In this document: piece by piece, positions 46,999-57,792 of the stretch
Numbering within the stretch: the stretch's first letter is position 1
Layout: each line of letters opens with the position of its first letter
DNA from: Hysterangium stoloniferum
Lineage: Eukaryota; Basidiomycota; Agaricomycetes; Hysterangiales; Hysterangiaceae
DNA: 64,000 bases
Reading direction: 5' to 3'
Assembly (NCBI GenBank): GCA_015178975.1
Contig: WHVD01000098.1
Coordinates: 186,001-250,000, forward strand
Notes under the pieces: model-generated
What the model was told of the DNA's origin: nothing
Database searches by the model: none
Seen by the model: the letters and a program-made list of their open reading frames with translations, nothing else
Translations under genes and position numbers: made by a program

Positions 46999-48097
46999 AT
47001 TTCTGACAAACGTTCCATATCAGAGTGGTGTTATGAATTGCATATAGACGGTGATGCTCTCAGGGCAGCTTTCTCCCCCCCATACAATGATTTTAAACGC
47101 GTACACGTCAAGAGCTGGTGACTATGGTGGTGAGTTATCCCCACATCATTCCCTTGCATATAGCTGAAGCTCCCCAAGGTTTTCCTGTCTCACCCCGTGG
47201 TGAAGGCAGCATGCTACACGAAAGTGTCCATGAACCACTGATTGCTGGGACCCCATTTTTCAATGCCAACGAGCAATCAGACGAGTCAACCAGTCTAATA
47301 TCCCCACAATCGTGGAATGGGCACGATCGCGATCTATGGCAGTATGTCCGACAGGACCCTCATGCATACCTGCAACGCACATCACCAAACAATTCGACCC
47401 CTGATGTTGGACTGTGTCCTTCGAACAATTGGCGTTTCATCAGGTGTCTCTGGGGGGCCATCCCAGAGCCGTGGACAGCAGGTAGGTCGTCCATCATATG
47501 TGCTAATAGCAATATGGCATCTGATAACTCACCCCGATTTTTCTGGGTTTGAAGCGCGATCCAGGGCAGCCCCATGAAATAGCGCATCGTGTGAGTTGGG
47601 GAGAGTCGGAGCGTATAGACAGCTGCATTCTACGTGAAACGGTCACCAAGCAGAGAGCAGCGGTCGTCAAGTACAAATGCGATTGTGCAGGATGTGACGC
47701 CGCGGGGTTCTCGAGCAAGGAGAACGCGAGTGCACATGTGCGGCGCATGCACTTCAGGCAGTTGGATCAGAAGGCCTTCAAGTGTCTCCGCCCAGAGTGG
47801 TATGTGGCTTATCGGAACAAGTCATTCACACCCTGTCACTAATATTGGTAGACGGCAGCGCGAGACATCCTGAGTTTGCTTCGCTTTCCGCGGCTAGGAG
47901 ACACGTGAAAGACAAAGCCAAAGCTCGGTGTCCGGACTGGTATGTGTTTCACCGTAATGCGTAGTAAATCACAGACTAAAGAAAGACTCTGTAGCAAGAA
48001 GTTTCTCGGGCGAAAGAATTCAGGGTCGACAACACAGAGAAAACATTGTAAGGGCCGGACGCATCTGGCAAAAACCGGTCTCGTCGCTGGGGCATAA
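46999..48097 (+). pseudogene. C2H2 zinc-finger pseudogene, copy 2
   Basis: The family start codon is changed to ATT at 46999 (compare ATG at 51181). A single-base deletion near 47410 and a shifted 3' boundary put exon 2 out of frame with the finger exons. These remain open: KYKCDCAGCDAAGFSSKENA, HVRRMH, FKCLRPEC, then GFASLSAARRH, RCPDC and KKFLGRKNSG with RKHC. The final exon ends AKTGLVAGA. Introns again split Cys codons (TG|C). A translation from a downstream ATG near 47121 is possible but lacks the conserved N-terminus. Confidence 0.75.
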
Positions 48098-48111
48098 CAA
48101 AGTACTCGTAC

Positions 48112-48549
48112 ATGCAAATACGCACCTTCCACACAATCCCAGTCGACCACATCCGTATACTTACCAACGACAGCACGAATTTCCCCTTGTCCCCTTTCAA
48201 CACAGCATCATGTCCCTTCAACAACACAGCACCTTGTTCCCCTTTGACACCGCACCCTCCTCCATCAACACAGCACCTCGTTTCCTGTCATTTTCAACAA
48301 CTGCATTCTCTATTCAGCCAGAGCCTGCACCGGTCGTTGCACTTCCACCCAAAACTTCTTAGATGTCCTGATGGCGTGATTAATGCACAGTCAGCGATGT
48401 CAATGTGCCATCCGTGGTATTATTTTCCGTACTTCCCTACTCCAATCAATCCAACGGGCGGATACCGTGCTGCCGATGATGTGGTTATTGATGCTGGTGG
48501 TTTGGTGGCAAGTCAATTCACCTCGAGAAGCGGCTCTCAGACCTATTAA
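48112..48549 (+). CDS. Array-borne small ORF (145 aa), hypothetical
   Basis: Longer copy of the frame at 44021-44359, with the same C-terminal sequence (MCHPWYYFPYFPTPINPTGG to SGSQTY). It begins right after the stop of zinc-finger copy 2 and contains Pro/Ser/Thr-rich sequence around SPFNTASCPFNNTAP. The near identity of the two copies reflects recent duplication or gene conversion of the whole block, not necessarily protein selection. No domain is recognised. Confidence 0.3.
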   Translation: MQIRTFHTIPVDHIRILTNDSTNFPLSPFNTASCPFNNTAPCSPLTPHPPPSTQHLVSCHFQQLHSLFSQSLHRSLHFHPKLLRCPDGVINAQSAMSMCHPWYYFPYFPTPINPTGGYRAADDVVIDAGGLVASQFTSRSGSQTY

Positions 48550-51180
48550 TGATTGCACCAGTGGCATTGTTCATCATAATGCACCTCTCTGCGTACGTGT
48601 AATAATTCTCCCACTAATTGTTGATTTCCGTTGACGTCACTCATCTTCTAGGTATTTATGAGCCTGTCCATTCGCAATATGGATGATACCAGTAAACTCC
48701 GCAAGGTTGCTCCGAAGCAGAGCCTACAACTCCATCTCGCAGCTTGGCGTCGCTGCGATGCAGAGCCTACAACCGCATATCGCGCCTTGGGTGTGGGACA
48801 GCTCTATGATTAGAAGTTAATCAGGCGAGAAAAATCGAGGAAAGGGTACGCTACTTCATCAGTTCATTAGACAAAAAGGGCTGCAGCTAGCTCCCCCGAT
48901 AGTGTGTTGGTCCCTTCAAGAAGCGACTCTCAGACCTATTAATCGTTTCACCAGCAGCATTCTTCGTCATAATCCACTTCTCTGCGTACGTCTAATAATT
49001 CTCCCACTACTTGTTGATCTTCGTTGAAGTCACTCATCTGCCAGGTGCTTATGAGCCTGTCCATTTGTAACATGGATGATACCAGTAAACGACGCGCGCA
49101 AGGTCGCTGTGTTGCAGCGCCTACATCGCCACTTCGCAGCTTGATGAAAGTATGATTGGATGTGAGCGAGCTCCACCATTAGAAGCTAATCAGGGCATGT
49201 TGCTCCCGTCAGATAAAATGGCTGCAGGTAGCTCAGAACACAACAGACTCCTTAGGGACCACACACGTAGCTCGTGGGCTAAGAGCAGGCTCACCAGGCT
49301 CGGCCTTCTGTCTGTTAGCGTAAACACAAGCTCGACAGTTACAACCCTTGCCATAAATTTGTTCTATGCATGGCCGTAAGTGTGTAAACGGATCTCGCCC
49401 CTCACAACATGTCAGCGCAAGGATGAATTTCGACGCCATCCTCCAATGTTATCCATGTAAATGTTGTGTGGCTCTCAAACCAATCTGCCATAATTGGGCA
49501 TGAGAAATAATATTTTCCTTGGCTCCCCGTGCGCGTACCGTGGGTTTCTTTCGGGTACCCTGAAACCTGTTGCGCCGCGGAGCAGTGTTACTTCTGTTTC
49601 ACAGCCTGAGGGGGTATATGCAATGATGTTCGTGCTCGTGCGCTTTGGGACTCGGGAATTCATTTCTTGATTAAGCATGTGTTTCAGGAAGACTTTACAG
49701 TTTCATTTATCCTTACCTGACATACGGGACCAAAAACATATTGTCCGCTTTGATATCTCTATGTAGATACTAGGTTGGTCCTTGAATATAAGGGTGAGAA
49801 ACGCCTCCTGAGATCGCGTGTCGCCTAATTCAGTCATGTTTAAAACGCATACGAGATAACTGATTTCTTCAGAAGCCAGTGGGTAGCCTAAATGATATGT
49901 ACTCGTGGCTCATAAATGAATATGGAGTAAATTACCTCCGTGAGGTAGGAACGTTGCTAGACCAATGTTTGATCCGTTGAACTCTAGACAATTCTGACAG
50001 GCAGTGATTAGCTAGCACAATAGCACGAACACTGCGACATATTTCTAATTGATACTTCAGGGGCCGTTCAGTCTTGAAGTTGGTACGAGCGAAAATTTCA
50101 TGAACCGACGAACACGACAGAGTCGGCTCAGACATCTGAATTATGTATCTCGATTGATCATCTGGTAAAGAACTCTGGAAGACAGCGACTTTAGAATATA
50201 TATATATTAATTATATTTACTCTTATATATTTTCTTGGAAGTCGCATTTTCGGCTGTTGACCACTCACATAGCATCAAGTCTATAGTCCAATTCTCGACT
50301 TCTAGAAGCAGTACACATATCAGGCGGTTTGTGAGGACGGTTACGTAGACGGTTAGTATGGTTCTTCTTTAGATATCCTTGATGGCTCTTCAGTTCGTTG
50401 GTTTTTATTTCGCTCCTCCCCGAGATCACATCTTTTACCACGATGCAATGCTCTGCATCTATATGTCACGAGTTTCCATGGCACTTTTGTACGAAGTACC
50501 TGGCTCTGTGACCTGATTGACATTTTGGGACTCGAGTTGGAGGTCTGTGGCAACGCTGAGCACACCTTAAGCCTTATAATCTCGACGGTAGTCGTCTGAC
50601 AGTCCCATAGCTTCGCATTGAAACCACACCATATCTAAGACGCTACTTCCTTAGTTCTCTCGTGATCTACCACTGGCATGTTCTGACACAACAACGATAG
50701 ATACCAGTCCGGCCATAGTGTTTTTTGTCATATGTCGATTATCATACGAGTAGTAGTAAATGCTTTGTCAATTGTGATCTAAACCAAAAATCTTACACTA
50801 ATCAGTTTAGAACCAGAACCGCTTACACAAAGCATGCACAGAACGCAATACATCTACATGGTTACGCGGTGGCCACAAGTTAACTTTGAAATGAAAGAAC
50901 TATTGGTGCTGACTGCTCCCACGCTCGCCTCTGGTTTTCAACCCAGGGCCAACACCTCGGGAACGGGTCCTACCACCATTCAATTTCTTTAATATGCTGC
51001 TCTTGAATGTTCACGAGGCCTCTCTTCCTTTTTTCCCTTCAGCTGTGGTACCTAATCCAAGTCAAGCACAAGTCGTCGCCCTTCATCCAAGAACATTATC
51101 CCCCCCTCTTTAGGTCGGTATATTAGAGCACCAGGAGCCTAGAAAATTACCTGACTTTGACTAATTAGGTTCTTAACACC

Positions 51181-52218
51181 ATGTCTGACGAAAGTTTCAT
51201 ACCAGAGTGGTTTTATGAATTGAATTCAGACGGTGCAGCTTTCCTCAATTTTCCCCATTTCAATGAAGGATTTAGTGATTATGGTAATGAGTTTTTTTTT
51301 GTATTATTCTCTTGCATATAGCTGAAGCTCCATAAGGTTTTCCTGTCTCACCCCGTGGTGAAGGCAACGTGGTGCGCGGGGGTGTGCATGAACCACTGAT
51401 GGCTGGGACGCCATTTTTCAACGCCAACGATGGATCAGAGGAGTCAACGAGTCTAATATCCCCACAATCGTGGGATGGGCCCGATCGCGATCTGTGGCAG
51501 TATGTCCGACAGGGGGACCCTCATGCCACATCGCCAGTCAATCCGAGTCCTGATGTTGGTGCTGTGGTGTCTCCTCCCCAGGGGCTATCCCCGAGTCATG
51601 GACAGCAGGTACGTCGTCCACCGTGCGTGTAATAGCAATATTGCATCTGACAAAGCACCCGATTTTTTTCGTTTTGAAGCGCGATCCAGGGGCAGGCCAG
51701 CTCCATAAAATAGAGAGTCGTGTGAGTCACGAAGCGGAGCTTATAGACAGCTGGATTATCCGTACAAGGGTCACCGGGAACAGAGGAAGGGGCGTCAAGT
51801 ACAAATGGGATTGTGCGGCATGTGACGCTCCGCCGTTCTCGAGCAAGGAGAACGCGAGAGTACATGTGCGGTCCAAGCACTTCTTGGATGAGCAGCCGTT
51901 CAAGTGTCTCCACCCAGAGTGGTATGTAGCTTATCGGAACAAGTCATTCGCACGCTGTGGCTAATATTGCTATACAGCAGTGCGAAAAATACTGGGTTTG
52001 CATCGTTGTCATCCGCCAGGAGGCACGTCAAGGACAAAGCGAAAGCTTGGTGTCCGCACTGGTACGCATTTCACCGTAATGCGTCCTAATAACAGACTAA
52101 GGAAAGACTCTGTAGCGGGAAGGAGCTTGGGCGAAAGAATTATGTGTCAAAAAGACATAAACAACATTGCAAGGGTAGGAAGCATCTCGCAAAACCCGGT
52201 CTCGTCGCTGGGGCGTAA
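51181..52218 (+). pseudogene. C2H2 zinc-finger pseudogene, copy 3
   Basis: This copy retains the start codon (MSDESFIPEWFYELNSDG, exon 1 ending GFSDYG). In exon 2, where the other copies read EAPQG, it has CCA TAA, a premature stop at about 51332. The fingers are intact: KYKWDCAACDAPPFSSKENA, HVRSKH, FKCLHPEC, a second finger ending RRHVKDKAKAWCPHC, then GKELGRKNYV with KRHKQHC, ending AKPGLVAGA. Introns split the Cys codons at TG|. Only one clear lesion is visible, so exon skipping could in principle rescue it. Confidence 0.75.
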
Positions 52219-52804
52219 CGAAGTACTAGTGTACATGCAAATAAATACGCACCTTGTTGGAAATTCAAGTGCGACACAGTTTATTGACCTTTTGTTTCCG
52301 ATTGTTCCGAAATGACACAATTGTTATATAAATTCGTCCAACTCCCTTTGTCAAGTGTCAGACCACTTAGTCATTTCGGATGATTGAAAAAAATTAACGC
52401 TTCAGACGTCTTATTTCCAAAGGAAATATTATAGTATAATTCGCTAATCTCCACTTCCGCCCCACCAAATTCACACAGACGCGCATGGTTCCGTGCCATT
52501 TTCTTCGAGATGGCCAATTACATCTCTGATTCTTAGACCATCTGGAGGCTCTGGCGGATCGACGCATTCATATCCGTATGTCGGTCATGGGCTAAGGGGT
52601 ATCTTATGGAGTCCAGGAATCCAGCTACCAGTACTTGTTGGTTCTGGCAATCCGCCTCCTTGTTAGTTTGACAATCTCCGCTCTTTGAACCATGGATTTC
52701 TCTGGCTACAGCGGCGATTGGCGGTTGGCGAATGGCGACTGGCTACTTCGCGCAGTATGGATTAAACCATGGGTCTAGTTGTTCTTGCATTGCAGTTCTC
52801 TAGG

Positions 52805-53456
52805 ATGTCATATCCATATTACCAAGTTTCTTTGTCTAAACTTTTACAAGAAGAATCCCCAAATAACACTCCCTCATCGCATATAACTCCAAGAACCAGA
52901 CTATATACGAACAGGTCAGGACATATATCGCATTCAACAAATTCCAGCTCGTATTCATCTACTCCCACATATTCGTTTAGTCCCACTTCCTATCCATCCT
53001 CCCCAACGTTGTATTCTGGGTCATCTCGCGACTCAAATTACGAAAGGGTCAGTTCCCTCTTGCTGTCAAGTCTGGTACGGACACTGACTACTATTTCACC
53101 ACAAGAGGTCTTCCTCGGATGTTCACCAATATATCAATATCCCCTCTCCACTCAATTTCGAACAAGCGGATAGCTGGATAACTAAAGGGTTGTCCCCAGA
53201 ATCCGCCGTCATGTATTATTGTGGATGGCCAGGCTGCTCATCAGATGTGATTTACCCCACCCGCAACTATGCGCAGACCCACATATTTAACGCTCATGGA
53301 AACCAAAGTCCTTTCGTGTGTGTACTCCCCACCTGGTAAGTTGCCTGTGTACAAGACATTGGAGAATGATTTCTAATGTGCAGTTCCAGCAAAAGGGTAT
53401 TTACTCGTGCTCAAGATGCTCGTTCCCATTGTCAAAGACATAACCGCCAGGCATAA
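52805..53456 (+). CDS. Two-finger C2H2 zinc-finger protein
   Basis: Three exons fit. The first, from 52805 (MSYPYYQVSLSKLLQEESP), is Ser/Thr/Tyr/Pro-rich and ends DSNYER. An intron from GTCAGT to ACAAG follows. Exon 2 starts RSSSDVHQYINIPSPLNFEQ and holds YYCGWPGCSSDVIY, AQTHIFNAH and FVCVLPTC. The next intron (GTAAGT to GTGCAG, ending at 53391) again splits the second finger's Cys codon, TG|T. The last exon gives SSKRVFTRAQDARSHC then QRHNRQA. An in-frame ATG at 52769 would add 12 residues. It lies just beyond the array, is much diverged from its members, and is the only copy downstream of 40 kb that appears unbroken. Confidence 0.7.
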
Positions 53457-53829
53457 AATAGGGATGTCAAGTGTACTTCTCTTGCTCGGCTGCGCCGACA
53501 TCTATAATAGAAATGTATTCAAGATTGATTTATCTGTATTAATTTATGTGTGGAAGAATCGAGTGAAAGTTGATATCTTTAGTAGGAATCTCCTAAGTCT
53601 TTTTAGAATGGCAGTGACGCTCTCTTTGCCATTTGTTCCCGTGGCGTAAATCGTAAGTTCGAAGAGTTACACGTGAGACCTTGAGAGTGAGAGGTGTATG
53701 GGTATTTGTGTATCAGATGCCAAGAGGAATTATGTATCAGATGCCAAGAGGAATTATGACTTCACATAAAGAACAGATAATCAATGACAAGGATACTGGT
53801 GAGCTCACATACTTTCTGTGTCTTTCTTT

Positions 53830-54100
53830 AACACTTATATTGTTAGTAATCAAGTCTTCGCGTAAAATGTAACCGAAATATGGATCCGATGACGAATATA
53901 TGTGCATATATGCGCATATATTGAGATGCCGCTAAGGGGGAAGTGGCTCCTAATCTCCTTAATGATGCAATGGACTAGAAACTTCGAGTATCTAAAATTC
54001 CCCTATTTAGTCCCCTAATAACTCTCCTAAAACAATTAGAAAGTAGATAAAAAGTCGCGGTATTTCGCCATATACCCTTCAAGACCTTTCTAGGATGTTG
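53830..54100 (+). repeat. Remnant of palindromic element 1 arm
   Basis: About 270 bp (aagtcttcgcgtaaa, gcatatatgcgcatata, actagaaacttcgagtatct, ttcgccatatac) match the 38.45-38.72 kb arm in order but with many substitutions. Only one arm is present. Confidence 0.65.
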
Positions 54101-54845
54101 TGGGGGTGCCTTGTCTAAAAAAGAATGAGGAGAGACATAGGGCAAACAGGGAGTAGTGAAAATGAGTCCAAGGGAAATTTGGAGGTCTGACGATGAGCTG
54201 CTAAATGGCCAAAAGAGGTCCTGGCTTGCCCAGATTCACAGTATGAAAGTCCAGAATGACTTTGGGTGCATTTCCAAGTTCAGTGGCAAGAATACAGGAC
54301 ATTTTTTCATCTGTACCTTCATAACCAGACCTGTTTTACTAAGTAGAGTAGCTTGCAAGCATGTTTCCCATGGTTGATTTTTGAGTCTAACACAGCCTCA
54401 ATTTTGAGTTTGGGCTCACTGTTGATAATGACAGGTAGTAGAGGAGGTTGGATATGTTTGGGAATGGTATTCAGTGTCGCTGGTTCTAGTACAGAGACAT
54501 GGAAAACTGGGTGTATGTTATGTATTTCTAGGTTTTTTTCGATTTTTTAACCAATCTCCCCTAACAAATTGTGAAAAGGAATATTTAAATGTAATTATAT
54601 CACGACAACAAAATTGTACAATATTGCCTTGATTTATCTTGAATTTATGCAATTTATTCTGTATTTTTATCTTATAAATTGAGCAAGTTATTGAATTTCT
54701 ACCTTTTATTCTTTTTTGATTAATATGTGACTCAGCACTTATTCACAACGCGCAAAAAGATCACGTGATATTCACATGACATTTCAAACTCCGACAACGA
54801 CGAAATGTGATGTGAAATAATCATGCATTATCAAGGCAAAAAAAA
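54101..54845. other. AT-rich repeat DNA, no gene
   Basis: Unidentified, probably transposon-derived sequence. The segment at about 54560-54730 (aaaattgtacaatatt, gaatttatgcaatttatt, atcttataaattgag) recurs at about 56780-56990. Confidence 0.5.
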
Positions 54846-55625
54846 AATATTATATATTATTATAATAAAATATTATTATATTTATAATTACAGCTGTTCT
54901 GGATATGTAGTGTGGAGTTTGAAAATCAATAAAAAAATTCCGCTTTGGTCCCAAAAATAAATTGCCTTGTAACTCCATAATGGAGAGGAAGTAAGATATA
55001 ATAATTTGTATTAAACATATATATATATGGGGCAAGCTATTCCTATAATCAGAATTTCTTATTTCCTGTTATTTAACATTTAGACCTCTGTCAAAGAATC
55101 AGCTCCTCTGCCACAATTGAACACTTGTTTAGGTTAAAACCCGGGGAGAATAATATGACATATTATATATAAAAGTCTAAATAAGAATGGATGCTTATAA
55201 AGTACGGAATGTAGGGAACGGCGACACTTATATGCTGCATTAGTGTAGATCTGGCTTTTCCCTACATTCTGTCCTGTATAGGCATCCATTCTTGTTTATA
55301 CTTTTATATATATGATATACAATATTATTCTCCCCAAGTTTCAAACAGAAAAAGTGTGTAATTGTGGCGGAGGAGCTGATTCTTTAACAGAGGTCCAAAT
55401 GTTAAATAAGAGGAAATAAGAAATTCTGAGTCTAGGAATAGCTTGCCCCATATATATATGGTGAATACAAAGTATTATATCTTACTTCCTCCCCATTATG
55501 GAGTTACATGGCAATTTATTTTTGGGACCAAAGCGGAATTTTTTTATTGGTTTTCAAACTCTGCACTATGTACCCGGAACAGCTGTAACTAAAAATAAAT
55601 ATAATAATTATATAATAATATAAAA
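54846..55625. repeat. Long palindromic (foldback) element 2
   Basis: Arms of roughly 370 bp run from about 54846 to 55218 and from 55258 to 55625 around a centre of about 40 bp. Examples of pairing are ttccgctttggtccc (54941) with gggaccaaagcggaa (55525), and gaatggatgc (55186) with gcatccattc (55280). There is no coding sequence. It is flanked on the right by accggccacctggtgc, which occurs again at about 56993. Confidence 0.85.
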
Positions 55626-55734
55626 ACCGGCCACCTGGTGCTTATTACACAGCACACGGGAAAATTGTCACAATGAGTGACAGCCATCACAATGAGTGAC
55701 AGCCATCACAACAAGTGACAGTTGTCACAAAGGC

Positions 55735-56775
55735 GTGCAATGGTCACAAAGGCACGCGACGGTCACAAAGGCACGCGACGGTCACAAAGGCACGCGACGG
55801 TCACAAAGGCACGCGACGGTCACAAAGGCACGCGACGGTCACAAAGGCACGCGACGGTCACAAAGGCACGCGACGGTCACAAAGGCACGCGACGGTCACA
55901 AAGGCACGCGACGGTCACAAAGGCACGCGACGGTCACAAAGGCACGCGACGGTCACAAAGGCACGCGACGGTCACAAAGGCACGCGACGGTCACAAAGGC
56001 ACGCGACGGTCACAAAGGCACGCGACGGTCACAAAGGCACGCGACGGTCACAAAGGCACGCGACGGTCACAAAGGCACGCGACGGTCACAAAGGCACGCG
56101 ACGGTCACAAAGGCACGCGACGGTCACAAAGGCACGCGACGGTCACAAAGGCACGCGACGGTCACAAAGGCACGCGACGGTCACAAAGGCACGCGACGGT
56201 CACAAAGGCACGCGACGGTCACAAAGGCACGCGACGGTCACAAAGGCACGCGACGGTCACAAAGGCACGCGACGGTCACAAAGGCACGCGACGGTCACAA
56301 AGGCACGCGACGGTCACAAAGGCACGCGACGGTCACAAAGGCACGCGACGGTCACAAAGGCACGCGACGGTCACAAAGGCACGCGACGGTCACAAAGGCA
56401 CGCGACGGTCACAAAGGCACGCGACGGTCACAAAGGCACGCGACGGTCACAAAGGCACGCGACGGTCACAAAGGCACGCGACGGTCACAAAGGCACGCGA
56501 CGGTCACAAAGGCACGCGACGGTCACAAAGGCACGCGACGGTCACAAAGGCACGCGACGGTCACAAAGGCACGCGACGGTCACAAAGGCACGCGACGGTC
56601 ACAAGCACGCGACGGTCACAAAGGCACGCGACGGTCACAAAGGCACGCGACGGTCACAAAGGTGCGCGATGGTCACAAAGGTGTGTGATGGTCACAAAGG
56701 TGTGCGACGGTCACAAAGTTGCGCGATGGTCACAAAGGCGCGCGACGGTCACAAAGGTGCGCGACGGTCACTGTC
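55735..56775 (+). repeat. Satellite A, 19-bp tandem repeat (~50 copies)
   Basis: Head-to-tail copies of CACAAAGGCACGCGACGGT, almost perfect up to 56600, where one 17-bp unit occurs, and diverging towards the right end. Because 19 is not divisible by 3 and the unit has no stop in any plus frame, three overlapping frames of 330-376 residues stay open. They are artefacts, not genes. Confidence 0.97.
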
Positions 56776-56779
56776 ATGT

Positions 56780-56992
56780 ATTTTTAAAGGTTTTTCCTAT
56801 TTTTCGCAATTTCCCCAAAACGAAATTCTAAACAAAGGCTTCTAAATGTACTTATATCGCGATTATAAAATTGTACAATATTCTCTTAATTTATATTGAA
56901 TTTATGCAATTTATTTTGCATTTTTATCTTATAAATTGAGGGAGCTACGAAATTTCTACTTTTTATTCTTTTTTAACTATATATCTTCAAAC
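56780..56992 (+). repeat. AT-rich block duplicated from 54.56-54.73 kb
   Basis: Shares aaaattgtacaatatt, gaatttatgcaattta and atcttataaattgag in order with the earlier copy. It sits directly between the two satellites. Confidence 0.7.
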
Positions 56993-57025
56993 CGGCCACC
57001 TGGCGCTTATTACATAATGCGCGGG

Positions 57026-57355
57026 AATAGTCGTCACAACAAGTGACCGGTCGTCACAACGAGTGACCGGCCGTCACAACAAGTGACCGTCGTCACAACG
57101 AGTGACCGTCGTCACAACGAGTGACCGTCGTCACAACGAGTGACCGTCGTCACAACGAGTGACCGTCGTCACAACGAGTGACCGGCCGTCACAACAAGTG
57201 ACCGTCGTCACAACGAGTGACCGTCGTCACAACAAGTGACCGTCGTCACAACAAGTGACCGTCGTCACAACAAGTGACCGTCGTCACAACGAGTGACCGT
57301 CGTCACAACAAGTGACCGTCGTCACAACAAGTGACCGTCGTCACAACGAGTGACA
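57026..57355 (+). repeat. Satellite B, 19-bp tandem repeat (~17 copies)
   Basis: Units of CGTCACAACGAGTGACCGT with A/G variation (acgag or acaag). Each contains the inverted repeat GTCAC-aacga-GTGAC. Period and GTCACAA core are shared with satellite A. A short third block of gcgcgcgacagtcacaa units follows to about 57465. Confidence 0.95.
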
Positions 57356-57479
57356 GTCACGGGGGCGCGCGACAGTCACAAAGGCGCGCGACAGTCACAA
57401 GGGCGCGCGACAGTTACAAGGGCGCGCGACAGTCACAAAAGGCGCGCGACAGTCACAAGGCGCGACGGGTGTCACACGC

Positions 57480-57780
57480 GCACTAGCGCGGGAACATTAT
57501 GTCATATATTATGTCATCACATATTGCTAGGAATATTATGTCATACATTATGTCATCTGGGAACATTATGTCATATATTATGTCATCATATATGCTACAA
57601 CAGAGAATGGCAGAAATGTCTAAAACATTCCAAGTAATATAGCTAAAATAGGATAGAAATAAAGTTCAGTATGTCTCTAAATGTCTCAGATCTCAGTGTA
57701 TATAAGGAGCTCTGCTCCAGCCATGAATAAAAACCAAATTTTATCAACCAATCTATCACCACATCAGTGTGTCACTGCAG
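57480..57780 (+). repeat. LTR-like promoter segment 1
   Basis: Contains repeated attatgtcatatattatgtcatc motifs, a TATATAAG box at 57699-57706 and the small hairpin GGAGCTCTGCTCC just after it. The sequence around the box (ggagctc-gctccagcc, then tgaat) recurs at 59054-59085, so this is probably the U3/R part of a retroelement LTR. Confidence 0.6.
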
Positions 57781-57792
57781 CTAGCAGTTTAT

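Larger units (their letters stand above)
43931..48097 (+). repeat. Tandem array unit 3
   Basis: Complete unit: small ORF and ccaacgggcggataccgtgc (about 44256), agcaggctcaacaggctcgg (about 45062), gaaacctgttgcgccgcgg (about 45357), cattgaaacgctgggacacc (about 46370), catctacatggttacgcgg (about 46626), then zinc-finger copy 2. Confidence 0.8.
48098..52218 (+). repeat. Tandem array unit 4
   Basis: Same landmark order as unit 3: ccaacgggcggataccgtgc (about 48446), the caggctc-ccaggctcgg block (about 49287), gaaacctgttgcgccgcgg (about 49561), the cattgaaacc block (about 50617), catctacatggttacgcgg (about 50850), zinc-finger copy 3. Its first 480 bases are almost identical to unit 3. Confidence 0.8.

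Noticed and set aside
55696..56845. Three overlapping plus-strand frames of 330-376 residues
   Set aside because: They are produced by the stop-free 19-bp satellite and have no independent coding evidence.
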